Shown: positions 10,881 to 23,619 of the stretch, piece after piece
How the letters are laid out: each line of letters starts with the position of its first letter
How positions within the stretch are numbered: the first letter of the stretch is position 1
Position numbers and translations under genes: made by a program
The notes under the pieces: model-generated
The model's database searches: none
What the model saw: only the letters and a program-made list of their open reading frames with translations
Told to the model about the DNA's origin: nothing
NCBI GenBank assembly: GCA_025618425.1
Contig: CM046847.1
Location: 15,125,968 to 15,189,967, forward strand
Direction: 5' to 3'
DNA length: 64,000 nt
From: Heliocidaris tuberculata
Taxonomy: Eukaryota; Echinodermata; Echinoidea; Camarodonta; Echinometridae

Positions 10881-13800
10881 TAACAGCATCCAGTACTTAT
10901 CCATTGCTACGACTTCGTGGCACAAATGGATGTTGGAGTTCGCAGGCTGTTTGAAATCATGACGAGCTGTTTTTCATTCCACGGGTTCTGTATAATGTCG
11001 AATAGAGAACAAAATATTAAAAGTAATGATGGAAATCACAATTATTCTGTACCAATAACACAACAATCCTTTTTATTGACCAGACGTTGTTACTTCATAA
11101 TTGATAAAGTTGAATTTCGCACACTATGACTTTTTAAGATATTTCATGAAACATTCATGAGAGAACATGGATAAGATATGATAATTCTTATCTTTTTTCG
11201 CACTTTCAAACACATTATTTCAAAGATTGAAGGGAGTGATCTTGTAGACTACACGGGGAAATGGATGCCAGTAGGCTTTCAAATGCCCCTTGCGAACATT
11301 ATAAGGAGAAGCAAAAATAATGATGGAAGAGTGGCGTGAGAGGGGGCGCAGATAAAGAGAGAGGGGCCGAAAACAAGGGCAATGGCGTGAACAGGTGAGA
11401 TATATTTCATATGCACAAAGTACAAAGAAGGGCTGGGGTTAGCCAAGTTCAGTCTTTTCTTCATTCTGCATTTATCACAAATCTTGACACTTGATAGGAA
11501 GAAACCCCTGCAGACCAGGTGACCCCTAGACCTTTAAAAGAATTCGGTATCGAGATATCGACCCCACTTAGGAAAAGGTCTTCCTTGGTACCGCTCGCGA
11601 TGTCCCTGCTTGCCCATCCAATAAAAATTTCTTCCAGGACATTACATGATTATGGTCAAAATAATGAAAGTTACTAGTATTTGAAATTGCAGCTGCTTCG
11701 CTCGTATTCCTGTTTGATGCGTCATCTAGCTCCTCCTGTTCCCATTTGTTAATAGATTTAGAAATATATATTGATTAGGTGTTTTTCTATCTACTCATAC
11801 CAGCAATGATCTTCTTATTAGCTCTTGAAAACGATGTCCGATAGTGACGATGATTACTTTAAGCCAAGCTGGTATTCAAAAACAATTAAAGCACAGTGTC
11901 GGTATACAAAAATCGTTCAGTCAAAAGGAGTGAACATTCTTAAACATGTCCTTGCTTCTTTTACACCATCAGCCGCACATCTTGCATGGCTAAACATCAG
12001 TTGGGTGCATACAGCTGGCCTACTCAAAGCTGTGTCATCACGCACCCATCCTCCCTCTCTCCCTCAGGTTTAAGACCAAATCCAGGGTTTGTTTGATCTA
12101 CATTTAACGGCTTGAACTTCAAAGGTTTTCGGTGAAAAACAGAAATGCCGGCTTTTCAAGGGGTTCGATGTACAGTGAAGAAAATAAATCTAATTTTTTA
12201 CCGACAAGGTTAATAAACAGCGATCAGCAAGCAGGCCTTTGAGCTACGGTGTCTCTGATGGCGGGGATATTGATCAGAAACCCTAGCAGACAGGTGGGAT
12301 CAATTCCCAAAAGTACAAAGCCATTAAAACATCCTAACTGGGGTAGCATCTCAAGAAACTGTCATAAGTACAAGTTCACTTCAATTTCATTGAAGTGCAG
12401 GTGTTAAATTAACATGCGTTTCAATGGGATGTCGGCGTATTTGTACAAATGATGGTTTTGTGAAAAGATTCCCGGAGGTCCAGTCAAAAAGTTCACAAGA
12501 ACGATTGATTTTATTCTTAGCCAACTTTTCTTCTGCAAATCGATGAAAGTTTATGGAACTCTACATGTAAACATTTTCGGCAGAAAAGTTTGTGTCCTCA
12601 AAATGCTAGACATTTATTTGTCAATCTCCATAACTGGACGATGAGAAAAAAAACATAATCATTGACCTATTCGTAATATTATAATCCGAATTTGCATATC
12701 ATAACCATAACATTGTTCAGTTGCAAGCCATATAAGCGTAATGTGTGTTTATTCATTAATTATTTAATTCGTAAACAAGTTATAAGCTACTTTGTGATAA
12801 ATGTCACCTGCTGAAGGCTACCCTACCCAAATAGGGGCCGAAATCCCCATAACCTCCACAATGATTGCACATAATCTTAATACTGAAATAAATTTATGCA
12901 TACCTTATTATTGCAGAAACTTTTAAACTTTTTAAACGACAGTTTTCACGGTGTGAACTTTTAATAACGATAAGTGTCCAAAAGTCAATGAACTGATCTA
13001 GTCAGAAGTTCATTAACCAGAAAACAAAGAGATCTACAAAGAATCCATCGTCTTGGATAGTCAAATTAATGTATGATCCACCAGATTCACTAATAATAAA
13101 GAAAACAGGTCCCAGATTGCGAAGCCCATGGACACATATCCTCTCAATTACTTTCAGCAATCCATTCTCGTAATATTTAAATCCACTGGCAAGCCTCCAG
13201 AGAGGATATAGGTAGTCTATCGGTCCAGTGCAAGCAAAATCCTCATTCATCAATCGTGGAGATGATCATGAACAGTCTTTCAGTTACCGTTTTACGAGTC
13301 CCCCTGCTTTCATGATCGACGACCACAGTAAATGGCTTCTTTTCTGCTTCGTGATGCATATAACAACAATGATTTTTATTTACGTGCGATGAGATGAGGC
13401 AGGGAATTGTCATTGGATGAGGTAAGCGTGACCATGCCTCCCGACAATTTTTTAAGATACGGAGCGATTGAAAAGCGCATCAAAACATTGAAATTATGGA
13501 CTCACTTGTATGACAGCAATATCGATTGGTGAATCAGATCATATCCGCAGTTTTGCCATGTTTGTCTGTGTGTTTGTCTGTATTCGTATGTGTGGGAGGG
13601 GGTTGCTCATTATTCTGGGGAAAATCATGCTAAACCTTAAAATGTATACCATCTACTGATTATCCCCCCCCCCCCCTCAAGTAAGAAATACATTTTTTAA
13701 ATGGACTGCAATCCCCTGCCAAACTCTCTGGTTATTAGAAAGTTAACTTCACGTTGATATTACGTGTCCAGTCCATATTATCTCAATTTTGAAACGTGAT

Positions 13801-13934
13801 GACAATTTGTCGTCCTTTAGCAATGACACCTTTATCATTACATTGTACTTTAGCGGTCAGCATGCCCAAGGATTTTTGTTATCTTTTTCTTTTCTTTTTT
13901 CCGACCCCCAAGTCACCTGAAAATGTAATGACTT

Positions 13935-13969
<35 letters not shown>

Positions 13970-14124
13970 TGCTTGCTTGTCAGATGCCCCTCCTGCTTTA
14001 ACAAAATGCTGGATCCCCGTCCTAAGTTTCTAACGATTTGAAAAAAAAAAAAAAAAAAAAAAAAGAATCATGTGATAGGTGATCATGAGAACTACTATCG
14101 TAACAACCATACCTCTATTATGTA
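10881..14124. other. Non-coding stretch upstream of the receptor
   Basis: No gene seen on either strand. The open frames at 11825-12073 (+) and 13002-13253 (-) match nothing I recognise and have no supporting neighbours. A perfect 9-bp hairpin (CACTTCAAT, 3-base loop) lies at 12377-12397. Homopolymer runs occur near 13664 (C), 13938-13966 (T) and 14041-14063 (A). Part of this may be the receptor promoter and leader region, but I cannot point to elements. Confidence 0.5.
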
Positions 14125-14436
14125 CAGTGGCGTATCCAGCACTGGAAAGAGGAGGCTTAAGCGCCTTTATAATGCAAAAAATAATGAAAATACAATCATA
14201 TCCCTATTCAACAGATGTTGAATGTTGTCAAAATCAATGAAGAAAATAAATATTAATTTGAATTTGAATTTACGACTCTGAAGTGGATTGAGTGGTGCAA
14301 CCGGTCTGAAACCCCCCCCCCCCCCCTCCTCCTAGAAACTCAACTAGCATACCTTAAGTACACATCAATTGTGTCATTTTTCCGTATTGTACACCCCCCC
14401 CCCCCCTGCTTTTACAAAATCCTGGAACCACACCTG
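14125..14436. mobile_element. hAT-type ends with an embedded LINE tail
   Basis: The left end is CAGTGGCGTATCCAG. The right end, reverse complemented, is CAGGTGTGGTTCCAGGATTT. Both resemble the ends of the confirmed hAT-type element at 57188-57491. A repeated GAATTT tail (14251-14272) preceded by AATAAATATTAA looks like the 3' end of a LINE inserted within. Two C runs (14311-14327, 14394-14406) sit inside. No matching 8-bp target duplication was found, so the two ends may belong to different insertions. Confidence 0.45.
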
Positions 14437-15870
14437 TCACAGCTCATTAGAAAGAGAAAGATTGACAGAGAAGAGGACGAGAAACAGTATAACAAAGAGC
14501 ATTGATATATGGGCCAATCGTGCTTAAAATAGCAAATAATGATCCTGAATTATACCGAAATATAAATCACATATAGGTCATCTCAGGCACATGGGAGCGA
14601 AAATAATGCTCGTTTTTTTTAAATGACCTCACAATACCCTTATCGGCATTCCGGTTATGAAATAAACACTACAAACTGACATTCTTTAACAATTTGTAAA
14701 CAGCTCAGGTAATCACTGTATTGATGATGGATTACATCCGTTTCCACCTGAGAAAAAATGATTTCACTTGTTTAGGAGAACATAATGATTTATGAATCTC
14801 GATTTATGTCCGAGACTTCTCGTACCCTTCCCTTATCTTAATATAAGTATTCTCTCCATTCTCTTTTATTTTACTGAAAGTTTTAGTGCACGCTTGAATA
14901 AGGGTGAATCATTTAGGAGGCAAGAGGGTACAACGCCCCTCCCACACATTTTCTCGAACTATCAAACGGTATATCCTCACACTGGGTGGGCAAGGGGTTA
15001 CAGCGCCCCTCCCTCATAATATATCGAGCTTACAAACAGAATTTTGTGCAGTGTGATCCCTCCACTGCTCTATAGAGGGCAGTTTTCATGTACACGCTTG
15101 GGGTGAATAGAAAAAAGCCCCCCCCCCCCCCCCCCCCCGGAGCAATATTTAGCACATGGTGTCTTCGTAAAAAAAGACTTCTATATTTCAGATCCCTTTC
15201 CTGTTTTGGCCTGTTTTAAAGCACACATAGGAGGGGAGGGGGTTTTACTCTTAGGACTGTTCCACCGCCCCTCTCCCATATTTTTGCAAAAATTGGTGAG
15301 CGCCATACATTATACATATCGTCGATACATGACCAGCCCTTATTCCTCCATGACGCGAATCTTGTCACTTAGTGTTGGATCTGGTTTGCCCAGGAGAGCC
15401 GAAAAACGAGAGGCGGATGCTTTCATCACTTATTAACGAGCAGATTGGCTTACCCACATTCTGTCCTGGTCAGTCCAATCCATGCACGTAACTAAGAAAT
15501 AGATTGATGTTATGAGAGGACACATATAAAGTCATCTCTTAAATTCATTCACTTTAGTCAGTGTCAAGCAATCTATTACCGAGATTTATCACTTATCATC
15601 ACTTATATAGATGTGAATGAAATTATTCCATTACAGAAATACAAACGGGTTCGTATTTCACCCTCTATATATAAACAACTTCCAAATTACTGGTTACCTG
15701 AACTCTAACACGTAACCGAAATCCTACTTTATAGAAGGAGAAAAAGTATGCAGCTGCTTAGATTTGTAAGTAATTATATTTATATTACTAAAATAAAAAA
15801 TAATCTCTAAGCGGGCAAATTTGTCTTCATTTATGGAAACCAAATAATGTTCATAGTAATAAATTTTTAC
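14437..15870. other. Non-coding stretch with short local repeats
   Basis: No gene seen. Two adjacent diverged copies of a segment of about 52 bp occur at 14921-14972 and 14990-15042 (both with CGCCCCTCCC, then TCGA and CAAAC). A third related piece (ACGCTTGGGGTGAATAG) lies near 15092. An exceptionally long C run covers about 15119-15138. Confidence 0.55.
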
Positions 15871-16092
15871 ACAACAGGTAAAATGTGCTCTTCAATTTAA
15901 TCTTTTAAAGTGACTATGAAGCGCAATCTAATATCATTATACTCAAATCCACCACATTGACCATCTATCTAAAAAAAATAGTATTTTATCGATTATTGAT
16001 CCACACACCAACTCATGAATACATCTTGACCCCACCGTTAATGCACTGGCACTGCACTTGCACTTGCACTGCATCCTCATGACCTCTTTTCT

Positions 16093-16123
<31 letters not shown>

Positions 16124-16370
16124 AGTTCTATGTCGCTTTTTTACATTGAGGCCGCCATCGACATCAAGCAACTCGCTCATGATGACGGTCTCCTGCGTTC
16201 ATAAATCCTGTTAATTGCAAATTGTTAATTTTCCATATTGTATACATATTTTCTTTGTATTTAAGAAGTAAATTGGTAATGTCTGACAATGTGTTTATAT
16301 ACCTTTTTCTGTAATATTATTATATTTTGTATCATGCAACGAACGCAGAAATAAAATCAATCAAACAAAC
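15871..16370 (+). mobile_element. 5'-truncated copy of the 1601-4585 LINE
   Basis: The copy starts abruptly at CACAACAGGTAAAATG, which corresponds to base 4090 or so of the first LINE. It follows that element through the final coding codons, stop, T run (16098-16123) and AATAAAATCAATCAAACAAAC tail. Only scattered substitutions and small indels separate the two by eye. A 12-base difference near the end (GCAACGAACGCAG against GCAG) distinguishes the tails. 5' truncation is the usual signature of incomplete reverse transcription. No clear target-site duplication was found. Confidence 0.92.
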
Positions 16371-17800
16371 AATCAATGTCCCGAAAATACTTTTTGTATG
16401 CTACTGCGTGTTGATTTTACGGGAGCTTAATACGACAATGTGCACCCTACCATAAAACTTTTAATTGCCTAATGAAAGTCAGAATACGGACAATCATTAT
16501 TCAAGTGGAGCAAATATAGCAGTTCACATAACCCATTTCATCAGTCAATGCAGGAACCAATCAATCGAACTATGTGATGAAATGAAGAGTGGACCCCAAC
16601 GAGAGCCGCAATATACTAGTAGTCCGTAAGATAATATAAAGGATAATACACACACACAAAATCATTTTTGGAAACGGCATTCATAGATCAGACAGTAAAT
16701 AGAAATGCAAATGAAATAAAAATCGCAATAGCATACGAACGGTTGTCATGGAAGCAATTCTCCTGCAGGGGTAAACAACTGCCCAGGTGGTTTAGTAAAT
16801 ACTAATGCATTCTAACCTCAACAATAGTACAAGTTTATGCAACTCCTAATAGCATAATTTATATCTTTGAAAAAAACACGAGTCATAAGGCACGTTTTCA
16901 TTGTGATATATCTATGGTCTATTTAAGTGCTTGCTTCAAATGAACAAAGTGATTCCCTCTCCCCCCCCCCCCCCCCCCCTCCTCAAATTTTCTCCATTGT
17001 AGAGTTTATAATTATGGGAGCGTGCATATTGGCTTATTGATTTCAGAAAGAAATCAAAGAAAGAAATATGACTGTGTCATGTTCGACATGAAAATGAGTG
17101 GCAATGGGGACAGATTCTAATCTGATCATGACACCCATGCCTGGGGAGTTATGAGTTGAGATGGGGATGAATTGTGCCGGATGAAAAGACAACCTAAGAG
17201 GAAAAAAGAGGGGACTGGAGGGGTACGTCAGAAGGATTTGGAGCGACGGTAGAGGGTCTAAGTTTAGAAATTCAATGTCATATAATCTCATTTCATCTCT
17301 GGCAGAGAACTTGACCCACATTGAGCCGAACCGGGGGCCAGTCAAAAGAGGGTTGAAGATACAGCCAGCGGTTATGAACATTCTGCTTGTTTACATTGCC
17401 AAATGTGGTTGCTCCTCTTTGTCAAAGCGAACAGATTTCCCCTTCCTCAAGATGACTTTCTAGCGGAACACTATTTTTATTTAGAAACTTCCTTGTCAGT
17501 ATGATAAAACATAGTTTCCATAGTTTGCACATGGTTTGTGTTTCGGTAACTATGGCAACAAACTGATTCCATATTTGGCATATTAATACGGGTAAGCGTC
17601 ATACAGGAATTCATTCATACACTTTCAAAATTCGATCGATGCACAAAACACATTCAAATACGATTTCGATTCTATTTTGAAAAGTTTTCAGAACATAATT
17701 CGTTATGAGCTACCAAAAGACTTGTGTTACTTGGTGATACAATATTTCTACATAGCCTTCTTCCTTCTCTAGCTGTAGCAGTGGCAACTGCTGCTGCTAA
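16371..17800. other. Non-coding stretch
   Basis: No gene seen. The overlapping open frames around 17043-17463 are on opposite strands and neither resembles a known protein. A C run lies near 16962-16979. Confidence 0.5.
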
Positions 17801-17807
17801 TACCACC

Positions 17808-18056
<249 letters not shown>

Positions 18057-18169
18057 TAGTAGTAGTCAGTCATGTCTTTCGGATGGTGACGTTAAAGGTC
18101 GGTCCCAGATGTAAATAATCATATTTGATTGATAAACGTCTGTCAAAACTCAATTACACACACACTCAT

Positions 18170-18174
18170 ACTAG

Positions 18175-18213
<39 letters not shown>

Positions 18214-18490
18214 AACTACTATTACTGCTGCTGCTGCTGCTGCTACTATACTTCTACTGCTAATACTACTACTACTACCACTAATAAAATACAACAGCCA
18301 CTATTACTACTACTACTACTATACTCCTACTTCTACTACTCCTACTACTACTATTCCTCCTCCTCCTCCTCCTCCTCCTTCTTCTTCCTCCTCCTCCTCC
18401 TCCTCCTCCTCCTCCTCCTCCTCCTCCTCCTCCTCCTCCTCCTCCTCCTCCTCCTCCTCCTCCTCCTCCTCCTCCTCCTCCTCCTACTAC
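18170..18490. repeat. Clustered CTA, CTG and TCC trinucleotide repeats
   Basis: A second CTA run (18174-18212), a CTG run (18226-18242), mixed CTA/CTT patches and a TCC run of about 40 units (18354-18484) lie within 320 bp of the larger CTA array. The Ser/Pro, Gly and Arg/Glu open frames crossing it are artefacts. Confidence 0.93.
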
Positions 18491-19079
18491 TACTATTGCC
18501 ACTACAAGTAGGCAGGGTGTCGCTAAACCATTTTTCTAATGGGGGTAGATTTGCCGACAATTAGCCGATTTTTTTTTTTTTTTTTTTTTTTAATCAACAA
18601 GTGAACGAAAGGTTATCTGATTTTCACATTCCCCGACAGAGGTATGAACATTCTTTATTTTCACAAAGAGGAAAAAGTGCATTATTGCACAAGGCTATAA
18701 AAATGGTAAATTTGCCAATCCATAATTTTGAATGGCGGTATCACAATTCTACAATCCCTCTATACAGCGGCGCCCCTTCCTATCTTTTATAACCTCTCAT
18801 GCAGCGGCTGCTGCTGCGGCAGCTACTACTGCTACTGCTTTACTGCTATTACCCATTCTACTACCACCATGTTAACTTACATGTATATGACTGTGACAAT
18901 TTCCTTCCCTGTCATACTGCTGCTAAGTGATAACATTCAAAATGTTTACGAGGCATTTGGACCATTGTTAATAATAAAGTTTGATTACATCTATAGTTCT
19001 TTAAGTGCTGTTACCACAACTACATATAAATATCTCACAATAAACATTTAAAACTACACCAGTTAGCATCTGATGGAAC
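18491..19079. other. Non-coding stretch
   Basis: No gene seen. There is a T run at 18569-18590 and scattered CTG/CTA trinucleotides near 18800-18865, which look like the frayed edge of the microsatellite cluster. Confidence 0.5.
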
Positions 19080-19416
19080 CACGGTTGTATTCTCTAAAAC
19101 TCAATTCCCGCCATGACTGATCAGGGCTGATCGACATTAATGTCAAATTTGTTCCGTGGGTTCGAAACTATCGGATCTCTTTAATAAGTATTCAAAATAG
19201 TGGCGTATCCAGGGACTTTTAGACCGGGGGGGGGGGGGGGTAATTGCTGATTGCAAAAACTCACTTCCCGCCATGACTGATCAGGGGCTGATAAATTTAA
19301 TGACAATCATGATCTATGCAGCTCCGTGATCTATGTGACATTAATGTCAAGTCTGCTCCGTGTGTACGACGCTATCGGAGCCCATTAATACGTATCGCAA
19401 CTGGTGGCGTATCCAG
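19080..19416 (+). repeat. Direct duplication ending in a CAGTGGCG-type terminus
   Basis: Copy 1 (about 19096-19213) and copy 2 (about 19257-19416) share AAACTCA.TTCCCGCCATGA, CTGATCAGG, CATTAATGTCAA, CTCCGTG-like and CTATCGGA words. Both end in TGGCGTATCCAG. In copy 1 that end runs into a G run (19227-19240). Copy 2 has about 40 extra bases in the middle. Confidence 0.75.
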
Positions 19417-19576
19417 AAACTGAAAGACACTGGGGAGGGGCGTTCTTCCCAGACGAAAATTGATGGTATATACCTGGGATGCTCGTGTAAAACATATGAA
19501 AGTTTTCTGTATTTCTTTTTTCTTACTCTGTATATTTCTTTGTTTCTTTACACATCCCATCCTGTGTACGCCACGG
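19403..19576. mobile_element. Probable short hAT-type MITE
   Basis: The left end GGTGGCGTATCCAG and the right end (reverse complement CGTGGCGTACACAG) form imperfect inverted repeats about 174 bp apart. No 8-bp duplication is visible, so confidence is modest. Confidence 0.4.
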
Positions 19577-19766
19577 CCGACCCCCTCCTGGATTGGTTTT
19601 ATTTGAGAGGCTACACCTGGAGACCATGTCCCAGGTGAGAGTTATGATTCAGGAAATCGTGTCTTTCATGTGAGATGCGAGTGGCTTTAAAATAGAAAAT
19701 TATCGATGAACATTTCCTCCATTCCACTATTGCAGAATTTCTCCTTCTTTCTCTCCTCCTTTCTTT

Positions 19767-19767
19767 C

Positions 19768-19836
<69 letters not shown>
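19767..19836. repeat. (CT)n microsatellite
   Basis: Alternating CT runs from about 19771 to 19829 within a pyrimidine-rich block. The Ser-Leu open frame through it is an artefact. Confidence 0.92.
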
Positions 19837-20472
19837 ACTGGCCCCTCTCCCTCTCTTCCTTTTCTCCTCTCTCTTTCTACATAGTTAGTTGATGTATATT
19901 AGTTAGACTAGACTATGTCTAAAAGACAACTACATGCGCATTAAACAAATAGTGGCCGCTGCATACGCCCCCCCCCCCCTCCATCCCCCTCCCTTAGCAG
20001 GCCCCTTGAAATGTCAGTACGCAACTGGCCTACGGCACGCATCTCAGGTAGGCCTACAGTCCGCCCTATCCAGTGGTTCTCAAGTGGATGTTCCTCCCTC
20101 TTATAATGTTTTTTTTTTTCTGGATACATCACCAACTTCTTCAGGAAAAGATGGTATAATAAATATATCGTTCATAGATCAAACTACTAGAAACTTGAAA
20201 ATTTATCCCTTCATTCAATCATTGAATATCAATATTTATCATGTTTATCTCTTCGGCTACTGTGCAGGTTTCCACCAAAATTCTGAAGACTTGCGGCGTC
20301 ACGACTCGCCAATAGGCAAAACCTCCAATGTTCCAATTTATTTTCCCAGTGACGCACAGATTTCGTCTCATCCCAATTAATTACTTTCTATCCATGTCGT
20401 TATCGATTCTGTTACTCGATATCGGATGAATGAGTTCAGGTCCCTTCACCGTGAAATTAAAGAGGGAAGAAG

Positions 20473-20741
20473 CAGTGGTGTAGATACAATGGGGTAAGAG
20501 GGACAGTGCCCCCTCCCAATCGAAAGTCGGGGGGAAAAAAGAAAAAGTAGAAGAGCGAGAGAGAGAGAGAGAGAGAAAGGGAGATGGGAAAAGAAACGTG
20601 AAAATAAGATGATTGGAACCCTACCACATCCTCCCCTAATTGATGACCTTGTAAATTCACATTTCACCAGCCTAGAAAGACAAATGCCCCCCATGGTGCC
20701 AGTGCCCTCCCCCCCCCCCCCGAGCTCACGCTACGCCACTG
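20473..20741. mobile_element. hAT-type MITE, 269 bp
   Basis: The left end CAGTGGTGTAG and the right end (reverse complement CAGTGGCGTAG) are inverted repeats. The 8 bp outside each end are GGAAGAAG and TGAGGAAG, six of eight matching, consistent with an aged hAT target duplication. The interior has a GA microsatellite (20559-20577) and a long C run (20708-20721). Confidence 0.68.
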
Positions 20742-21814
20742 TGAGGAAGGATATTCATGTGAGTCTCAATCCTCACCAAAATATAAACTTTCAAGCTGAT
20801 TCGCCCTCCTAATCTATTCCAATGTCACGCCATTTATTTTGAGAGCCATAAGAATTTCCTTTTGATTTTACCTTCTCAACATCTTAAACCTGGAGCAGAT
20901 CCCGGATTCTGTAAAAAGGGAGAAAGGGGTGGGGGCAAACTTCCTTAAAAATATTCTGACAAGCATAATAAAAGAATGGTATCAAATTTTAAAACTCTTA
21001 ATTTATTCTAACACAGGCAAAATATTTAAAACGGGGCACAATGCAACAATAAAGATGCAATTCTTTTCCTTTTACTTATAAGGTATGTCTCTGCCACATC
21101 ACATTTTAAAGGGGACCACAGTATATGAATATAATGTCAATTAACACAAATACTTCAACGAAAATCAAACAAATCGTTATGTTTTCATCATTTTCCAAAA
21201 GATGGCAATTGTAACGTTTAAATTTCGGGTTCCATAATTCTTAATGTTTTACAGTAGATAAAAGTACTAACAATAACATATCCATAACACTCCCTTTGAA
21301 TGAGCGACAGTATTTCCATAAAAATACGTGCACATGTCTCATTTTTGCAGCATTCATTATTCATCTACTCATTGCAAGGACCCTATAACTGTCGAGTGGG
21401 TGCACGTTTACGGCGATTTTCAAATGCATAATTCATTGGAACGATCGAAGAAATTACGTAGGAACCAAAATATGAGAGAATGCTGACAGTAATAGGAAGA
21501 TGGATCACATGAACCAGTCATCTGGTTTATTATCAGGGCAATCTTCAAATCAATACTATTATGTTGAAACTTCATTTCAGCAACTTGAAAAAAATGCCTG
21601 TACGTTTATCCAGAAATGGTCTCTTATTTCATCCTCCCGAATTTAAGGTGTCGGTCGGTTTTACGGCGATGGATCATCCAAATATAAATGTTTTGACCCT
21701 CCCTCTCCTTCCGTTGACGAGACTGGATTTTTCAGATTCGGATCACCGTTTCCATGCATCGACGAGAAAAGAAAAAAAAATCCCCCCCCCCCCCCCCCCC
21801 CGCTCTCACAAGTA
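20742..21814. other. Non-coding stretch
   Basis: No gene seen. Near 20890 the words GATCCCGGATTCTGTAAAAAGGG echo the ends of the CAGTGGCG-type elements. A C run of about 20 bases at 21781-21801 sits immediately before the palindromic block. Confidence 0.5.
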
Positions 21815-22787
21815 AACAGTTGGAAAAAGTCTCCCAAAATAAACATTTCTGAATATTTTCAGTATATTTTAATTCTTGTAGATAGCTGAGGGTCCCTCCT
21901 ATACGAAAACACACACAAAAATCTGACTAGTTATTACGCCTGAGTGACCTCAAACCACTTTCGTGAAAGGGTGCAAAATTCGGACTTGACAAGAATTAGT
22001 ATTTGTTCTGGATGGTATCAACAAAGTTGAGAACCGTTTGGAATTGACAGTTGGAAAAAGTCTCCCCAATTAAATTATTTCAAAATATTTTCAGGAAACT
22101 TTCATACCTGTGTTTAGCTTATGATCTCTTCTATCAAATGACACTAAAATATCTCACAATATTTTATGCTTGAGTGAGCAAGAGCCACTTTTGTGAAATG
22201 GTGCAAAATCCATTCTTGACAAATGTTTCTTGTTGTTCTGGCTGGTATGAGCCAAGTTGATAGTCATGAAAAGACTTCGAAATTTTATATTTTGCTAACT
22301 GAAAGACTATTATGAAAGAACAGACTTTGTTCAATGTATTTCCTGATATATCCCATCAAAACTTTATGGTTGTGTAAGCAAGCCAGATGAAATTAAAAGA
22401 CTCACCAAAAGTAACATATTGAAACACCCAGCAAAGTAGTTAATTACTCACTCAAGCATGAAATATTGATGGGATGTGTAAGGATATACAGAGAACATAG
22501 CCTGTTATTTCATAAATTGTCTTTAATTGATCAGAATATGGAAATTTCTATGCCTGTACATGACTCGCAGCTCGGCTGATGCAATTCTTGTCAAGACTGG
22601 ATTTTGCACCCTTTTTCATTATTGGCCTTTGCTCACTCAAGCGTAAAATATTGTGAGACATTTTGGTGTCATTTGATAGAAGAGACCCTAAGCTATCCAC
22701 TGGTATAAAAATTTCCTTAGAATATTTTGAAACATTTATTTAGGGAGAATTTTTCCAACAGTTTACTTTTTTCTGGGACGCTCTGTA
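21815..22787. mobile_element. Palindromic block with mariner-like right end
   Basis: A unit starting GTAAACAGTTGGAAAAAGTC and passing through TTTCAGGAAA-like, CTCACAATATT and TTGAGTGAGCAA words occurs at 21815-22048 and again directly at 22049-22270. An inverted third copy fills 22550-22765. Between them, 22330-22360 and 22435-22495 pair in inverse orientation. The right edge (TTTTTTCTGGGACGCTCTG then TA, to 22787) matches the ends of the Tc1/mariner-type element at 45794-46530. The left edge is replaced by a C run, so the outer left terminus appears lost. Confidence 0.7.
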
Positions 22788-23238
22788 GTGTTGACGATCT
22801 TAGGTTCTGTCCTTGGCAACCGATGAATGAAAGACTTGTAATCATGATGAGATGGAGGAAGATAATCACCATCCGAGGCCTAACTTTAGAGAGTCTCGTA
22901 ACGACACATTAAATAATTACTATAGGGTAACACCTTATTGAATCCAGGGTCTTGATCTAATCTCCTGGATCTGTCTAGACAAATTAAGGATCATGCAACC
23001 ACGGAGGGAAACATTTTAAATTTCCCTGGTGGAAATAATGAATGACATAATCTGAACTTATCACGTCAGGCCAGTGTCCCTTCACGTAGGAAAGTTTCCT
23101 AATATTTTTAATCTTGAAAATCCGCTTATGGTTTTTTTTTTATTTCTTTCTTCTTAGTTTTCTTGCGTTTTGTTTTATGATGTGTACTTGATTTGTTTTA
23201 CGATAAACACTACATGCTCATTTTATAACCAAAGTTTC
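22788..23238. other. Non-coding spacer
   Basis: No gene or recognisable repeat seen between the palindromic block and the 6.2 kb inverted-repeat unit. Confidence 0.5.
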
Positions 23239-23379
23239 AGCAGGGTTCCCACTTAGCCGAGTTGGAGTCTCGAGTTGTGGCGAGCTGGCGCGAGCTTGAA
23301 CTCGCGTCAATTCGCGTCAACTCGCGTGAAATTTACTAATTTTATGAGGTATGCATAAGTGATCTTACGACCCGACATC

Positions 23380-23556
23380 GAGTTTACTTCGACAGCTGTA
23401 CGAGTAAACCGAGCGCGATACGAGTCACCCGAGTGCGATAAGAGTCGCACCGAGTTTGGTATGAGTTGCGATGACCTACATACGACTTGTACCGATCTAT
23501 CAACGAGTTATCAAGATCTTGTTACGAGTGATAAGAGCTTTCTACGAGTTTCCGAT
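23380..23556 (+). repeat. Left phased CGAG array
   Basis: GAG trinucleotides within CGAGT-like words occur at 23402, 23411, 23422, 23431, 23442, 23452 and 23463, then at 23515, 23526, 23535 and 23546. Steps are 9 to 11 bp. Sequence between the words is variable, so the periodicity itself is the conserved property. Confidence 0.85.
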
Positions 23557-23619
23557 ATACGACCAAAGAAACAGGAATGCATCTTCTCCCCCTTTTTTGG
23601 GGGGGGGGGGCTAAAATGA

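Noticed and set aside
13002..13253. 83-codon minus-strand frame with plausible amino-acid composition
   Set aside because: I recognise no domain, there are no neighbouring exons and no second copy. It may be an exon, but I cannot support that.
17043..17463. Opposing frames of 112 and 62 codons
   Set aside because: Neither shows domain features, and they overlap antisense to each other.
18125..18560. Poly-Ser/Pro, poly-Gly and poly-Arg open frames
   Set aside because: They arise from the TCC microsatellite read in different frames.
19150..19170. GGTTCGAAACT as a polymerase III B box
   Set aside because: No A box lies at the right distance, and the duplicate copy has lost the motif.
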